64,000 nucleotides of DNA, taken from positions 620,001 to 684,000 of the forward strand of contig NZ_CP192600.1 in NCBI RefSeq assembly GCF_050632395.1, given 5' to 3'. A model generated the notes under the pieces. That model made no database searches. It saw only the letters and a program-made list of their open reading frames with translations, and had not been told where the DNA came from. The DNA comes from JAUYQR01 sp050632395 (lineage in GTDB: Bacteria > Pseudomonadota > Alphaproteobacteria > Rhodobacterales > Rhodobacteraceae). Below, one piece after another: positions 15,870 through 23,686 of this stretch (positions within the stretch are counted from its first letter, which is position 1; every line of letters begins with the position of its first letter). A program made the translations under genes and the position numbers.

Positions 15870-15898
15870 GCTGCGTGATCCCGATCGGATGACGCAGC
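15870..15898 (+). promoter_or_regulatory. Inverted repeat in the sulfatase leader
   Basis: GCTGCGTGATCC (15870-15881) and GGATGACGCAGC (15887-15898) are complementary at all but one position across a five-base loop CGATC. The repeat lies just after the predicted FnrL-dependent start site and 33 bases before the ATG. It could be an operator for a second regulator or a leader hairpin. Confidence 0.4.
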
Positions 15899-15931
15899 TT
15901 CCGACAGAGGCCTGGATGAGGACGCAATCAG

Positions 15932-18307
15932 ATGACTGATACGAGCAAGAAGATTCGCACCCACCTTCCGATGCGCAACGTCGCGCGGCAGGGCCTTATC
16001 ACCTTTGACGCACGGGATCCGGACACCAAGTTTCCACCGATCGAAATGCTGCGGCCGCCGAAGGGGGCGCCGAACGTCCTGATCGTGCTGATCGACGATG
16101 CGGGCTTTGGCTCATCCAGCGCCTTTGGCGGGCCCTGCCAGACGCCGACGGCCGAGAAACTGGCCGCGAGCGGGTTGAAGATGAACCGCTTTCACACCAC
16201 CGCGCTGTGTTCGCCCACGCGGCAGGCGCTGCTGACGGGCCGCAACCACCATTCCGCCGGCATGGGCGGCATCACCGAAACCGCGACCGGTGCGCCGGGC
16301 TACAGCTCGATCTTGCCGAACTCGATGTCGCCCTTGGCGCGGACGCTGAAGCTGAACGGCTATTCGACTGCGCAGTTCGGCAAGTGCCACGAGGTTCCGG
16401 TCTGGGAGACAAGCTCCATCGGCCCGTTCGATGCTTGGCCGACCGGCGGCGGCGGCTTTGAATACTTCTACGGCTTCATCGGCGGCGAGGCGAACCAGTG
16501 GTATCCCGCGCTTTACGAAGGCACCAAGCCGGTTGACCCGGACAAGACGCCCGAAGAGGGTTACCACCTGGTCGAGGACATGACCGACAAGGCGATCAAC
16601 TGGATCAACCAGCAGAAATCGCTGGCCAGCGACAAGCCGTTCTTCATCTATTTCGCGCCCGGTGCCACCCATGCACCCCACCATGTTCCGAAGGAGTGGG
16701 CCGACAAGTACAAGGGCAAGTTCGACGGCGGCTGGGACAAGCTGCGCGAGGAAACCATCGCGCGCCAGAAGAAGCTGGGTGTGATTCCGGCCGATACCGA
16801 ATTGACCGCCCGGCACGACGAGATCCCAAGCTGGAATGAGACGCCAGATGACTTCAAGCCGGTGCTGCGCCGCGAGATGGAAGTCTATGCCGGCTTCATG
16901 GAATACACCGACCACCACGTTGGCCGCCTGATCGAAAACCTTGAACGGATGGGCATCCTTGAAGACACGCTGATCTACTACATTATCGGCGACAACGGCG
17001 CCTCGGCCGAGGGTGGCATCAACGGCTGCTTCAACGAGATGAGCTATTTCAACGGCCTGCAAGACCTTGAAACGCCCGAATACCTGAACGCGCGGCTGGA
17101 CAAGCTGGGCGGGCCGGAATCCTACAACCACTATGCGGTTGCCTGGGCCCATGCGATGAACACGCCCTACCAGTGGACCAAGCAGGTGGCGTCGCACTTT
17201 GGCGGCACCCGCAACGGCACCATCGTGCATTGGCCCAAGGGCATCGCGGCCAAGGGCGAGGTGCGGTCGCAGTTCACCCATGTGATCGACGTGGCCCCGA
17301 CGATCCTTGAGGCGGCAGGTCTGCCCGAACCGGTCGAGGTTTACGGCGTGGCGCAGGATCCGATCGAAGGCGTCAGCATGATGTATGCCTTTGCCGATGC
17401 GAAGGCGCCGGAACGCCACGAAACCCAGTATTTCGAGATGTTCGGCAACCGCGGCATCTATCACAAGGGCTGGACGGCGGTGACCAAGCACGTCACGCCC
17501 TGGAAGGCCGCGACCACAAAGACCATTCCTCTGGATGACGACGTCTGGGAGCTTTACGACACGACGAAGGACTGGAGCCAGTCGCGCAACCTTGCCAAGG
17601 AGATGCCCGACAAGTTGCACGAGTTGCAGCGGCTGTGGATCATCGAGGCGACCCGCTACAAGGTTCTTCCGATCGACGACCGGTTGCTTGAGAAGATCAA
17701 CCCCGATGTCGCGGGGCGGCCGGTCCTGATCAAGGGCAAGTCGCAGCTTCTGTTCCAGGGCATGGGGCGGCTGTCGGAAAACACCGTCCTGAACATCAAG
17801 AACAAGTCGCATGCGGTGACCGCCGAGCTTGATGTGCCGGAAGGCGGTGCCGAGGGCGTGATCATCTCGCAGGGCGCGGATATCGGCGGGTGGAGCCTTT
17901 ATGCCCACAAGGGCAAGCTGAAGTACTGCTACAACTGGGGCGGCTTCAAGCGGTTCTACGTCGAGGCGTCGAAGCCCATTCCGACAGGTCGGCATCAGGT
18001 GCGGATGGAGTTCGCCTATGACGGTGGCGGGCTTGGCAAGGGCGGCACGGCGACCCTGTATCAGGACGGCGAGAAGGTGGGCGAGGGCCGGGTGGACGCC
18101 ACGCTTGCCATGATCTTCTCGGCCGACGATGGCTGCGACGTGGGCAAGGATACCGGTGCCCCGGTGTCCGAGGACTATGGCCAGAAAGGTAATGAGTTCA
18201 ATGGTCTGGTCCGTGGCGTGCAGCTGGCGATCGCCGAAGACGCGGAAGATGTGGATCACCTGATCCGGCCGGAAGACGCAATCGCCATGGCGATGGCGCG
18301 GCAGTAG
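15932..18307 (+). CDS. Arylsulfatase (type I, formylglycine-dependent)
   Basis: Hydrolyses sulfate esters after conversion of its active Cys to formylglycine. At 791 aa it falls in the long arylsulfatase group. The sulfatase signature CSPTRQALLTGR holds Cys93, the Cys-type site; metal-binding Asp55/Asp56 lie in LIDDAGFG; GFEYFYGFIGGEANQWYP, YFAPGATHAPHHVP and IGDNGAS are further core motifs. The C-terminal 180 residues form a beta-rich domain (GMGRLSENTVLNIKN, GGWSLYAHKGKLKYCYN). No signal peptide is visible, so it is probably cytoplasmic. A maturase of the right kind is encoded at 23.7 kb. The FNR-type box upstream suggests low-oxygen induction. A GC hairpin (18318-18339) follows the stop. 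Confidence 0.93.
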   Translation: MTDTSKKIRTHLPMRNVARQGLITFDARDPDTKFPPIEMLRPPKGAPNVLIVLIDDAGFGSSSAFGGPCQTPTAEKLAASGLKMNRFHTTALCSPTRQALLTGRNHHSAGMGGITETATGAPGYSSILPNSMSPLARTLKLNGYSTAQFGKCHEVPVWETSSIGPFDAWPTGGGGFEYFYGFIGGEANQWYPALYEGTKPVDPDKTPEEGYHLVEDMTDKAINWINQQKSLASDKPFFIYFAPGATHAPHHVPKEWADKYKGKFDGGWDKLREETIARQKKLGVIPADTELTARHDEIPSWNETPDDFKPVLRREMEVYAGFMEYTDHHVGRLIENLERMGILEDTLIYYIIGDNGASAEGGINGCFNEMSYFNGLQDLETPEYLNARLDKLGGPESYNHYAVAWAHAMNTPYQWTKQVASHFGGTRNGTIVHWPKGIAAKGEVRSQFTHVIDVAPTILEAAGLPEPVEVYGVAQDPIEGVSMMYAFADAKAPERHETQYFEMFGNRGIYHKGWTAVTKHVTPWKAATTKTIPLDDDVWELYDTTKDWSQSRNLAKEMPDKLHELQRLWIIEATRYKVLPIDDRLLEKINPDVAGRPVLIKGKSQLLFQGMGRLSENTVLNIKNKSHAVTAELDVPEGGAEGVIISQGADIGGWSLYAHKGKLKYCYNWGGFKRFYVEASKPIPTGRHQVRMEFAYDGGGLGKGGTATLYQDGEKVGEGRVDATLAMIFSADDGCDVGKDTGAPVSEDYGQKGNEFNGLVRGVQLAIAEDAEDVDHLIRPEDAIAMAMARQ

Positions 18308-18317
18308 AACCGAACGG

Positions 18318-18339
18318 GGGCGGCGCTTCGGTGCCGCCC
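18318..18339 (+). other. GC hairpin between arylsulfatase and MBL gene
   Basis: GGGCGGC (18318-18324) pairs with GCCGCCC (18333-18339) over loop GCTTCGGT, ten bases after the sulfatase stop. There is no T-run, so it is a possible transcript-end stabiliser or partial attenuator rather than a full terminator. The next gene starts 54 bases on. Confidence 0.4.
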
Positions 18340-18392
18340 TTCGGCCCCTGGGGCCAAGACGCTTTACATGGAAATGAACTGAGGAGATTGCC

Positions 18393-19538
18393 TTGAACAA
18401 AACTGCAGCACTGCCATTGCCGACATTTGCGGGCGGGACAAAAGCGATCACCTTCACTCCGGTCGTCGGCTCGCCGAAGCGCGCCTATGCGGAAGACTAT
18501 GTGCCGGGCACCGAACCGCTGGAAGATGGTGAGTTGCGCGTCAGCATCCTTGGCAGCGGCAACCCTTGGGTCACGCGGGCGCAGGCCTGTGGCAGCGTCC
18601 TGGTCGAGATCGGGAATGCCGAGCGTGACATGATCGTCTTCGACCTTGGGACCGGCTGCCTTGCCAACTATGCCAGCCTGAAACTGCCGGTGAACAAGCT
18701 GAACAAGGTGTTCCTGACGCACCTGCACGCAGACCATTTCTCGGACCTGATCCCGCTGGTCGGCAGCTATTCCAAGGTGGGCCGGGCCGACGGTCCGATC
18801 TATGTCTGGGGGCCCAGTGGCGACACGCCGCGGCTTGGCACCAAGCACATGGTCGCCTCGGTCGAGGAGGCGCTGGCTTGGGACACGGACGCCGGCAAGG
18901 GCGCCATCAACCCCGAGGCCGACAAGATCATTCTGGGCGGCGAGTTCGATTATCGCAAGACGCAGGTGGTTTACGAGGCCAACGGGGTGAAGATCACCTC
19001 GTTCCCGGTGATCCATGCGGCCAGCGGGCCGGTCGGATATCGGCTGGATTTTGCGGGGCTGACCTTGGTGCATTCGGGCGACACGCGCGCCGGGTGGCCG
19101 CTGGTGCGGGCAAGCGAAGGCAGCGTGGACCTGCTGATCCACGAATGCTTCCCGCCGGCTGAGCAGCTTGCGGCGGCTTCGGGGCTTTCGATCGAGCGCG
19201 CGACCATGGCGCTGAACGCGGCCCACACATCCCCCGTGGCTGCGGCCAAGGTGTTCGGTCTGGTCAAGCCGCGCATGGCAGGGCTTTGGCACACGCCGAT
19301 GCTGTCGCTGGATGTGGCGCCGATGATCTTCAAGGAAATCGGGTCGCTTTACGACGGTGCGGTGGTGCAGACGCAGGACCTGACCGTGTTCAACGTCACG
19401 AAGGATGCCGTCGTCGCCCGTCAGGCGAAGGTCGAGGATTCGCTGCCGTTCATCCCGGGCGTGCAGACCAAGCCCTTCACCCCGACTGCCGTTCCCGGCC
19501 CGGAATGGTGGGCGAAGGAACTGATCCCGCTGGAATGA
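18393..19538 (+). CDS. MBL-fold metallo-hydrolase
   Basis: A 381-residue metallo-beta-lactamase-fold enzyme. The zinc motif HLHADH has His110, His112, Asp114 and His115. More ligands are expected at the His of FPVIHAASGPVGYR, at Asp in HSGDTR, and at His of LWHTPM. Length and the N-terminal segment (TFTPVVGSPKRAYAEDY) fit the group labelled GntH-like, related to RNase Z and arylsulfatase-type hydrolases; the substrate is not known. The start is TTG at 18393, supported by GAGGAG six bases upstream; no ATG fits. The gene is probably co-transcribed with the arylsulfatase. Confidence 0.85.
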   Translation: MNKTAALPLPTFAGGTKAITFTPVVGSPKRAYAEDYVPGTEPLEDGELRVSILGSGNPWVTRAQACGSVLVEIGNAERDMIVFDLGTGCLANYASLKLPVNKLNKVFLTHLHADHFSDLIPLVGSYSKVGRADGPIYVWGPSGDTPRLGTKHMVASVEEALAWDTDAGKGAINPEADKIILGGEFDYRKTQVVYEANGVKITSFPVIHAASGPVGYRLDFAGLTLVHSGDTRAGWPLVRASEGSVDLLIHECFPPAEQLAAASGLSIERATMALNAAHTSPVAAAKVFGLVKPRMAGLWHTPMLSLDVAPMIFKEIGSLYDGAVVQTQDLTVFNVTKDAVVARQAKVEDSLPFIPGVQTKPFTPTAVPGPEWWAKELIPLE

Positions 19539-19592
19539 GCCGCGACGGCGCAATCCGCGGCGCGACGGTAGGCCAAGGGAGATCCAGTTTTC

Positions 19593-20798
19593 ATGACTGC
19601 CAGACGTCCAGGCCGGGATGCTGAACATCTGGACGGTGCCTTTGCAGAGTTTTCGCTGCTTCGGGGCCGGTTCAACCAGTTTGCAGCCAGAACCGCCCAT
19701 CGCCTTTTTGGCGGTGGGGCGCTGTCGTTCGAGATCTTGCTGAGCGGCCTGTTGTGGCTGATCCTTGCGGCGCTTGTGATCCTTGAAGGCCATCACAGGA
19801 AGTTCTTCTCGCTTGACGCGGCGGCGATCCATGCGCGGATGCTGGTCGCGGTTCCGCTTTTCCTGTGGTGTTCCGCGCTTCTGGACAGGGCGGCGCGCGA
19901 TGCCTGCGCTTCGCTGGTCAAGGTGGGGATCGTGGCCGGCGCGGCGAAGGATGTGCTGGACCGTCAGGCGACCCGGCTTGCCAGACTTTTCAACTCGGCC
20001 TTGCTTCAGGTCGTGCTTGTCGTCGGTGTCGTTGCCATCGGACTGCTGACTCCCCGTGACTATCTGCCCGGCGTTTCCAGCTTTGCCGGAAACATGACCG
20101 ATGATGTGGCGGGTTCGCTGGCGGGCCGGTGGTATGTGTGGGTTTGCCTGCCGGTGTTTCGATTTGTTCTGCTGCGCCTTTGCGTCATGTTCTTGCTGTG
20201 GACCTACCTGATCTGGAAACTGTCCCGCCAGCGCCTTCATCTTGTCGCGTCCCACCCTGATCGCGCGGGGGGATTGGGGTTGCTGGAGGTGGCGCAGACG
20301 CAGCTTTTGATTTTCGTGCTGGCGATCGCCGTGATTGATGCCGCCGCCTTTGCCGAGATGTCGCGGCTGTCCGAATTGATCGAACAGGACGTCTATGTCC
20401 ATTCCTTCCTGATTGCGCTGGTTGGACTGGCGGTGATATGCGGCCCGCTCCTGTTTCTGAGCGCGCCGCTGTTTCAATGCCGTCGGCTTGGCAATATCGA
20501 ATTCGGCGCGCTTGCCCACGAATATTCCACGCTGTTCCGGAAGCGTTGGATCGAGACCGGATCAGCAGAGCACGACAATTTGCTGGGGGCCAGCGACATT
20601 CAATCCCTCGCCGATCTGGACGGCAGTTATCAGAATGTCAGGACGATGCGGGTATTGCCGGTTACGGGCACGCTTGTCGTCGTGATCCTTGGCTGTGCGG
20701 CGGTGCCCCATCTGCCGCTGCTTTTGCTGAAATATCCGATGACGGACCTTATCTCGGACCTGGTTCAGACGATGATCGGGGTTGAGGGCAGGCAATAA
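19593..20798 (+). CDS. Polytopic membrane protein of unknown function
   Basis: A 401-residue protein with about seven hydrophobic segments (roughly 44-62, 81-96, 130-150, 178-205, 235-255, 270-300, 350-375), a charged N-terminus (RRPGRDAEHLDGAF) and the soluble loop KLSRQRLHLVASHPDRAGGLGLLE, which recurs in a bacterial family of unannotated membrane proteins. No catalytic motif is seen. It lies 54 bases after the MBL gene in the same direction and so probably belongs to the sulfatase transcription unit. Confidence 0.7.
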   Translation: MTARRPGRDAEHLDGAFAEFSLLRGRFNQFAARTAHRLFGGGALSFEILLSGLLWLILAALVILEGHHRKFFSLDAAAIHARMLVAVPLFLWCSALLDRAARDACASLVKVGIVAGAAKDVLDRQATRLARLFNSALLQVVLVVGVVAIGLLTPRDYLPGVSSFAGNMTDDVAGSLAGRWYVWVCLPVFRFVLLRLCVMFLLWTYLIWKLSRQRLHLVASHPDRAGGLGLLEVAQTQLLIFVLAIAVIDAAAFAEMSRLSELIEQDVYVHSFLIALVGLAVICGPLLFLSAPLFQCRRLGNIEFGALAHEYSTLFRKRWIETGSAEHDNLLGASDIQSLADLDGSYQNVRTMRVLPVTGTLVVVILGCAAVPHLPLLLLKYPMTDLISDLVQTMIGVEGRQ

Positions 20799-20926
20799 GC
20801 CTGCGTTTCACGAAGCGATATTCATCCGGCCTGCTGAAAGCGACCTGGAAAATCAGGCTTCGTCAGTCTGGCTGACCCAAGGCGAACCCTGGATCAGCAA
20901 TTTCATGAAGATCCGGCAGCGCCAGA

Positions 20927-21643
20927 TTAGAACTTGTACGTCGCGCCCAAGAGAAGGCCGGATTGATCCAGCGAGAAATCGCGCCCGTCAATTTCGCGGT
21001 TGAACTCCATGTAGCGATAGCCGCCAAGCAGCGTCCACCGATCATTGAGATCATAACCAAGCGTTGCCGAAGCCTGCCAGGTGTTGCTTTCACCCGAGAA
21101 GCCGCCGTAATCGGTAAACAGCGTGGCGGTCATCTTGTCCGACAGCCGGCCGCTGATGCGAAGGCCAAGCACGGGATCAGCCCAGCTGTCGCCAACCGAG
21201 AATTCGTCCCCGTTGGCAAAGCGCGGATCCGAGTCAAGCTTGGCCCAGCGAAAACCGCCAGCAAGATCGACGGAAACTGACGGATCTTCGTACACGCGGT
21301 AACCCGCAAATCCGCTGATGATCGTCATCTGGGTTGGAACCGTCACGTCAACCACGCCGCCCGGACCAGTGGTGGTCGGAGAAAGCTTGAAATACATGGC
21401 GTCAGTAAAGAAGCTGAGCTTACCCTTCCGCGCCTCGAATGCGCCCATGAAGGCAAAGTCGAGATCCTGAAGCGCGTCGCTGAAGCTCAATTCAGCGTCA
21501 ACCGTGCCAAACGGCGTTTCCGCACTTACGCCGGTATCGGTGGCCCAAAGATAGGCAGTCAGGTTGTATTGCCACCCGCTGTCCTGCGCAAAAGCCGTCG
21601 ATCCCATGAGCGATGCGGCAACGGCCGCAACCAACATCCGCAT
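20927..21643 (-). CDS. Outer-membrane beta-barrel protein (OmpW/Omp25-like)
   Basis: A 238-residue secreted barrel. It starts ATG 21643 with AGGAGG seven to eight bases upstream; the signal peptide RMLVAAVAASLMGSTAFAQ is followed by WQYNLTAYLWATDTGVSAE, where alternating polar/nonpolar strands begin, and the C-terminus is LLLGATYKF. Repeated features (SVSVDLAGGFRWAKLDSD, LSDKMTATLFTDYGGF, DRWTLLGGYRYMEF) indicate about eight strands, typical of small barrels. Convergent with the preceding membrane protein gene and divergent from the DUF202 gene. Substrate unknown. Confidence 0.8.
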   Translation of the reverse strand: MRMLVAAVAASLMGSTAFAQDSGWQYNLTAYLWATDTGVSAETPFGTVDAELSFSDALQDLDFAFMGAFEARKGKLSFFTDAMYFKLSPTTTGPGGVVDVTVPTQMTIISGFAGYRVYEDPSVSVDLAGGFRWAKLDSDPRFANGDEFSVGDSWADPVLGLRISGRLSDKMTATLFTDYGGFSGESNTWQASATLGYDLNDRWTLLGGYRYMEFNREIDGRDFSLDQSGLLLGATYKF

Positions 21644-21972
21644 AGTATTATCCTCCTGCAAGATTGTGGGTCATATTAATCCCAATGCGCGTTGGGCGCA
21701 AGGCTGCAGGCCTTGTGCCGTGGGCTATATTGCTATAAAATCACGATAAAAGATCGTTGCCCGTGTGGGTGGTCGAATGTTTTTGCGAATGGGCGGGGCA
21801 TTTCGCCGTGGTGTTCGACTGGCGGCCGCGCGCCTGCGGGGCGTTTCGACTCGAGGGGCGCGCCCTGGGCCGCGTTTGCGCAATCATTGGTGATGCTGGC
21901 GGCAGGGCGGTTCGGGCAATGCGGCGGCCGCGTGGTTTCAGGTTCGAAACTTAAGAAGGTGGGGGCTGAATA
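21644..21972. other. Divergent promoter region, no gene seen
   Basis: This 329-base gap separates the barrel gene (minus) and the DUF202 gene (plus). It contains the palindrome CCCAATGCGCGTTGGG (near 21680), AT-rich stretches TATATTGCTATAAAATCACG near 21727 that could hold promoter elements for either side, and a GC-rich second half without motif. Short open frames here have no RBS and no recognisable composition. Confidence 0.4.
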
Positions 21973-22347
21973 ATGTCGGAAATGGCCTATTCGACGGAGC
22001 TGGCAATTCAACGAACGGTCATGGCGGCGGATCGCACGCTGATGGCGTGGATCAGAACCGCGCTTGCCATGATCAGTTTCGGGTTCACGATATACAAGGT
22101 CATTCAGGGATTCCAGGAATCCGATATCAGCATGCCCGCCGGTCTGGATGGTCGAAAGGCGGGAATGATCCTTGCCGGATTGGGAGTCTTTTCCATCATC
22201 ATCGGAATGGCCGAGTATTTCGGAACCATTCGGGAGATCAGAAAGCGCTATGCCTTGAAGCACTGGCGCTATTCCTTGCTTGTGGCACTTGCAGTCCTGC
22301 TGATCGGTGTGGCGATATTCATCGCGATCTGGACGCACCTGGCATGA
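21973..22347 (+). CDS. DUF202 membrane protein
   Basis: A 124-residue protein with the DUF202 signature: AADRTLMAWIRTALAMISFGFTI near residue 18, then a second membrane segment (AGMILAGLGVFSIIIGMAEYF) and a third (LLVALAVLLIGVAIFIAIW). DUF202 proteins are small three-helix inner-membrane proteins of unknown biochemical role. The preceding sequence AAGAAGGTGGGGG is a usable RBS. Its stop overlaps the next start (ATGA), so the two membrane proteins are translationally coupled. Confidence 0.85.
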   Translation: MSEMAYSTELAIQRTVMAADRTLMAWIRTALAMISFGFTIYKVIQGFQESDISMPAGLDGRKAGMILAGLGVFSIIIGMAEYFGTIREIRKRYALKHWRYSLLVALAVLLIGVAIFIAIWTHLA

Positions 22348-23075
22348 GTTTTGACATCATCGATGCGTCGACGGCGGTCGCAGCAGCATTGTTTGCGCTT
22401 ACTTTTCTGTTCGGCTACCGCGTGCATCCCCTGCAGGGCGTGATCAAGGACCGGCGCAGCATCGTTTCGTTTGGTGCGGGGGTTTCGACGGCCTATCTTT
22501 TCGTCCGCATGATGCCGGAACTTTCGGATGCGCAGCATGCGTTGAATGAGAACCGGCTTTCGATCTATATGATCGCGCTGATCGGATTCGTGATTGTCTA
22601 TGGCATGAATCATTTTTCGCGCGCCGGTTCTGCAATTCTGGCGGCGGGTCGGACCGAAGCTCGCGAATTGGCGTCGGCCGAGCCGGGGGCGATGGTCTTG
22701 GGCATGACGTTTTATGTCTTTTTGCTGACCTTTGTGCTTGTGCGTGAACCGGCCGGGTCACCCGGGGCGGTTTTGCAATTTGCGATTGCAATTTCCTTTC
22801 ATTTTCTGGCGGTCGATCATTCTCTTGAGGATGAATTGGGCGACGCCTATCACGCAAGAACCCGGTTTCGACTTGCGGGCGCTTGTCTCGTTGGATGGGT
22901 GTTGGGTCAGTTTGCGCCGGTTTCGGATTTTACCGTGGCAATCCTGTTTGCCTTGGTTTCCGGCGGGGTTATAGTGAACAGTGCGGTCATGGAATTGCCG
23001 ACTGAAAAGGATGGCCGGTTCCTTCCATTCGCGGCCGGGTGTCTTTTGTTTGGTCTGGTTCTGATGACGTTATAA
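22344..23075 (+). CDS. Polytopic membrane protein of unknown function
   Basis: A 243-residue protein with seven or eight hydrophobic stretches (VAAALFALTFLFGY, IYMIALIGFVIVYGM, GMTFYVFLLTFVLV, LQFAIAISFHFLAVDHSLED, FTVAILFALVSGGVIV, LPFAAGCLLFGLVLM). A His/Asp/Glu cluster (HFLAVDHSLEDELGDAYH) after the mid-protein helices could bind a metal, but no family is certain. The chosen ATG 22344 overlaps the DUF202 stop. The base composition is visibly lower in GC than the flanking housekeeping genes. Confidence 0.7.
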   Translation: MSFDIIDASTAVAAALFALTFLFGYRVHPLQGVIKDRRSIVSFGAGVSTAYLFVRMMPELSDAQHALNENRLSIYMIALIGFVIVYGMNHFSRAGSAILAAGRTEARELASAEPGAMVLGMTFYVFLLTFVLVREPAGSPGAVLQFAIAISFHFLAVDHSLEDELGDAYHARTRFRLAGACLVGWVLGQFAPVSDFTVAILFALVSGGVIVNSAVMELPTEKDGRFLPFAAGCLLFGLVLMTL

Positions 23076-23152
23076 TCAACGCGGCCAATGATCCGATGTT
23101 GGCGGCTTGAACATTGCAGGGCGGGTCTTTGGCCCGGAGGAAGGGGTTGGCC

Positions 23153-23533
23153 ATGCTGGAAATCTGGACGCGCATTCTTGAGGACCTGGTTGATCGGGTA
23201 AGCGGACCGATGAGCCTGCGGGTTTTCCTGCAGCCTGCGATGGCGATGGTTTTCGCAGCGATCGCAGGGATGAGGGATGCCCGCGAAGGCAAGCCACCCT
23301 ATTTCTGGAGCCTGCTCACCGTGCCGGAGCATCGCCGTGACATGATGCGCGACGGCTGGAAAAGCGTAGGAAAGGTCTTCGTGATCGCGATGGTGCTGGA
23401 CGTTGTCTATCAGGTCATCGTCCAGCGATTCGTCTATCCGGGCGAGGTTGTGCTGGTTGCCATCCTGCTCGCAATTGTGCCTTATCTTTTCGTCCGTGCC
23501 CTGGTCACACGGATCATCACGGCGTTTCGTTGA
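23153..23533 (+). CDS. Small membrane protein of unknown function
   Basis: A 126-residue protein from ATG 23153 (GGAGGAAGGGG upstream). It has one hydrophobic stretch near residues 22-40 (RVFLQPAMAMVFAAIAGMRDA) and two more at 66-85 (VFVIAMVLDVVYQVIVQRF) and 92-112 (VVLVAILLAIVPYLFVRAL). It contains the soluble segment REGKPPYFWSLLTVPEHRRDMMRDGWKSVG, shared by a group of unannotated proteobacterial proteins. Co-directional with the DUF202 pair and upstream of the maturase gene. Role unknown. Confidence 0.7.
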   Translation: MLEIWTRILEDLVDRVSGPMSLRVFLQPAMAMVFAAIAGMRDAREGKPPYFWSLLTVPEHRRDMMRDGWKSVGKVFVIAMVLDVVYQVIVQRFVYPGEVVLVAILLAIVPYLFVRALVTRIITAFR

Positions 23534-23686
23534 GCTGGTCATGGCAGTGGTGAAACCGGACGCCTGGAAAGTGATCGACAAGGCATCGCCCGGCGCGTCA
23601 CTTGGACCGGGGCGGATTTGGCCGAGCCTGTTCGCGACGCGTTCGACCTGACAGGCGAGACCCGTTCAAAGCGTTGAAAAGGCAGG

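Noticed and set aside
16112..18457. A 781-codon minus-strand frame over the arylsulfatase
   Set aside because: Antisense shadow; the sulfatase on the plus strand has the full signature.
23541..23651. Small open frame of 36 codons before the maturase
   Set aside because: No RBS, no conserved composition, and no reason beyond being open.
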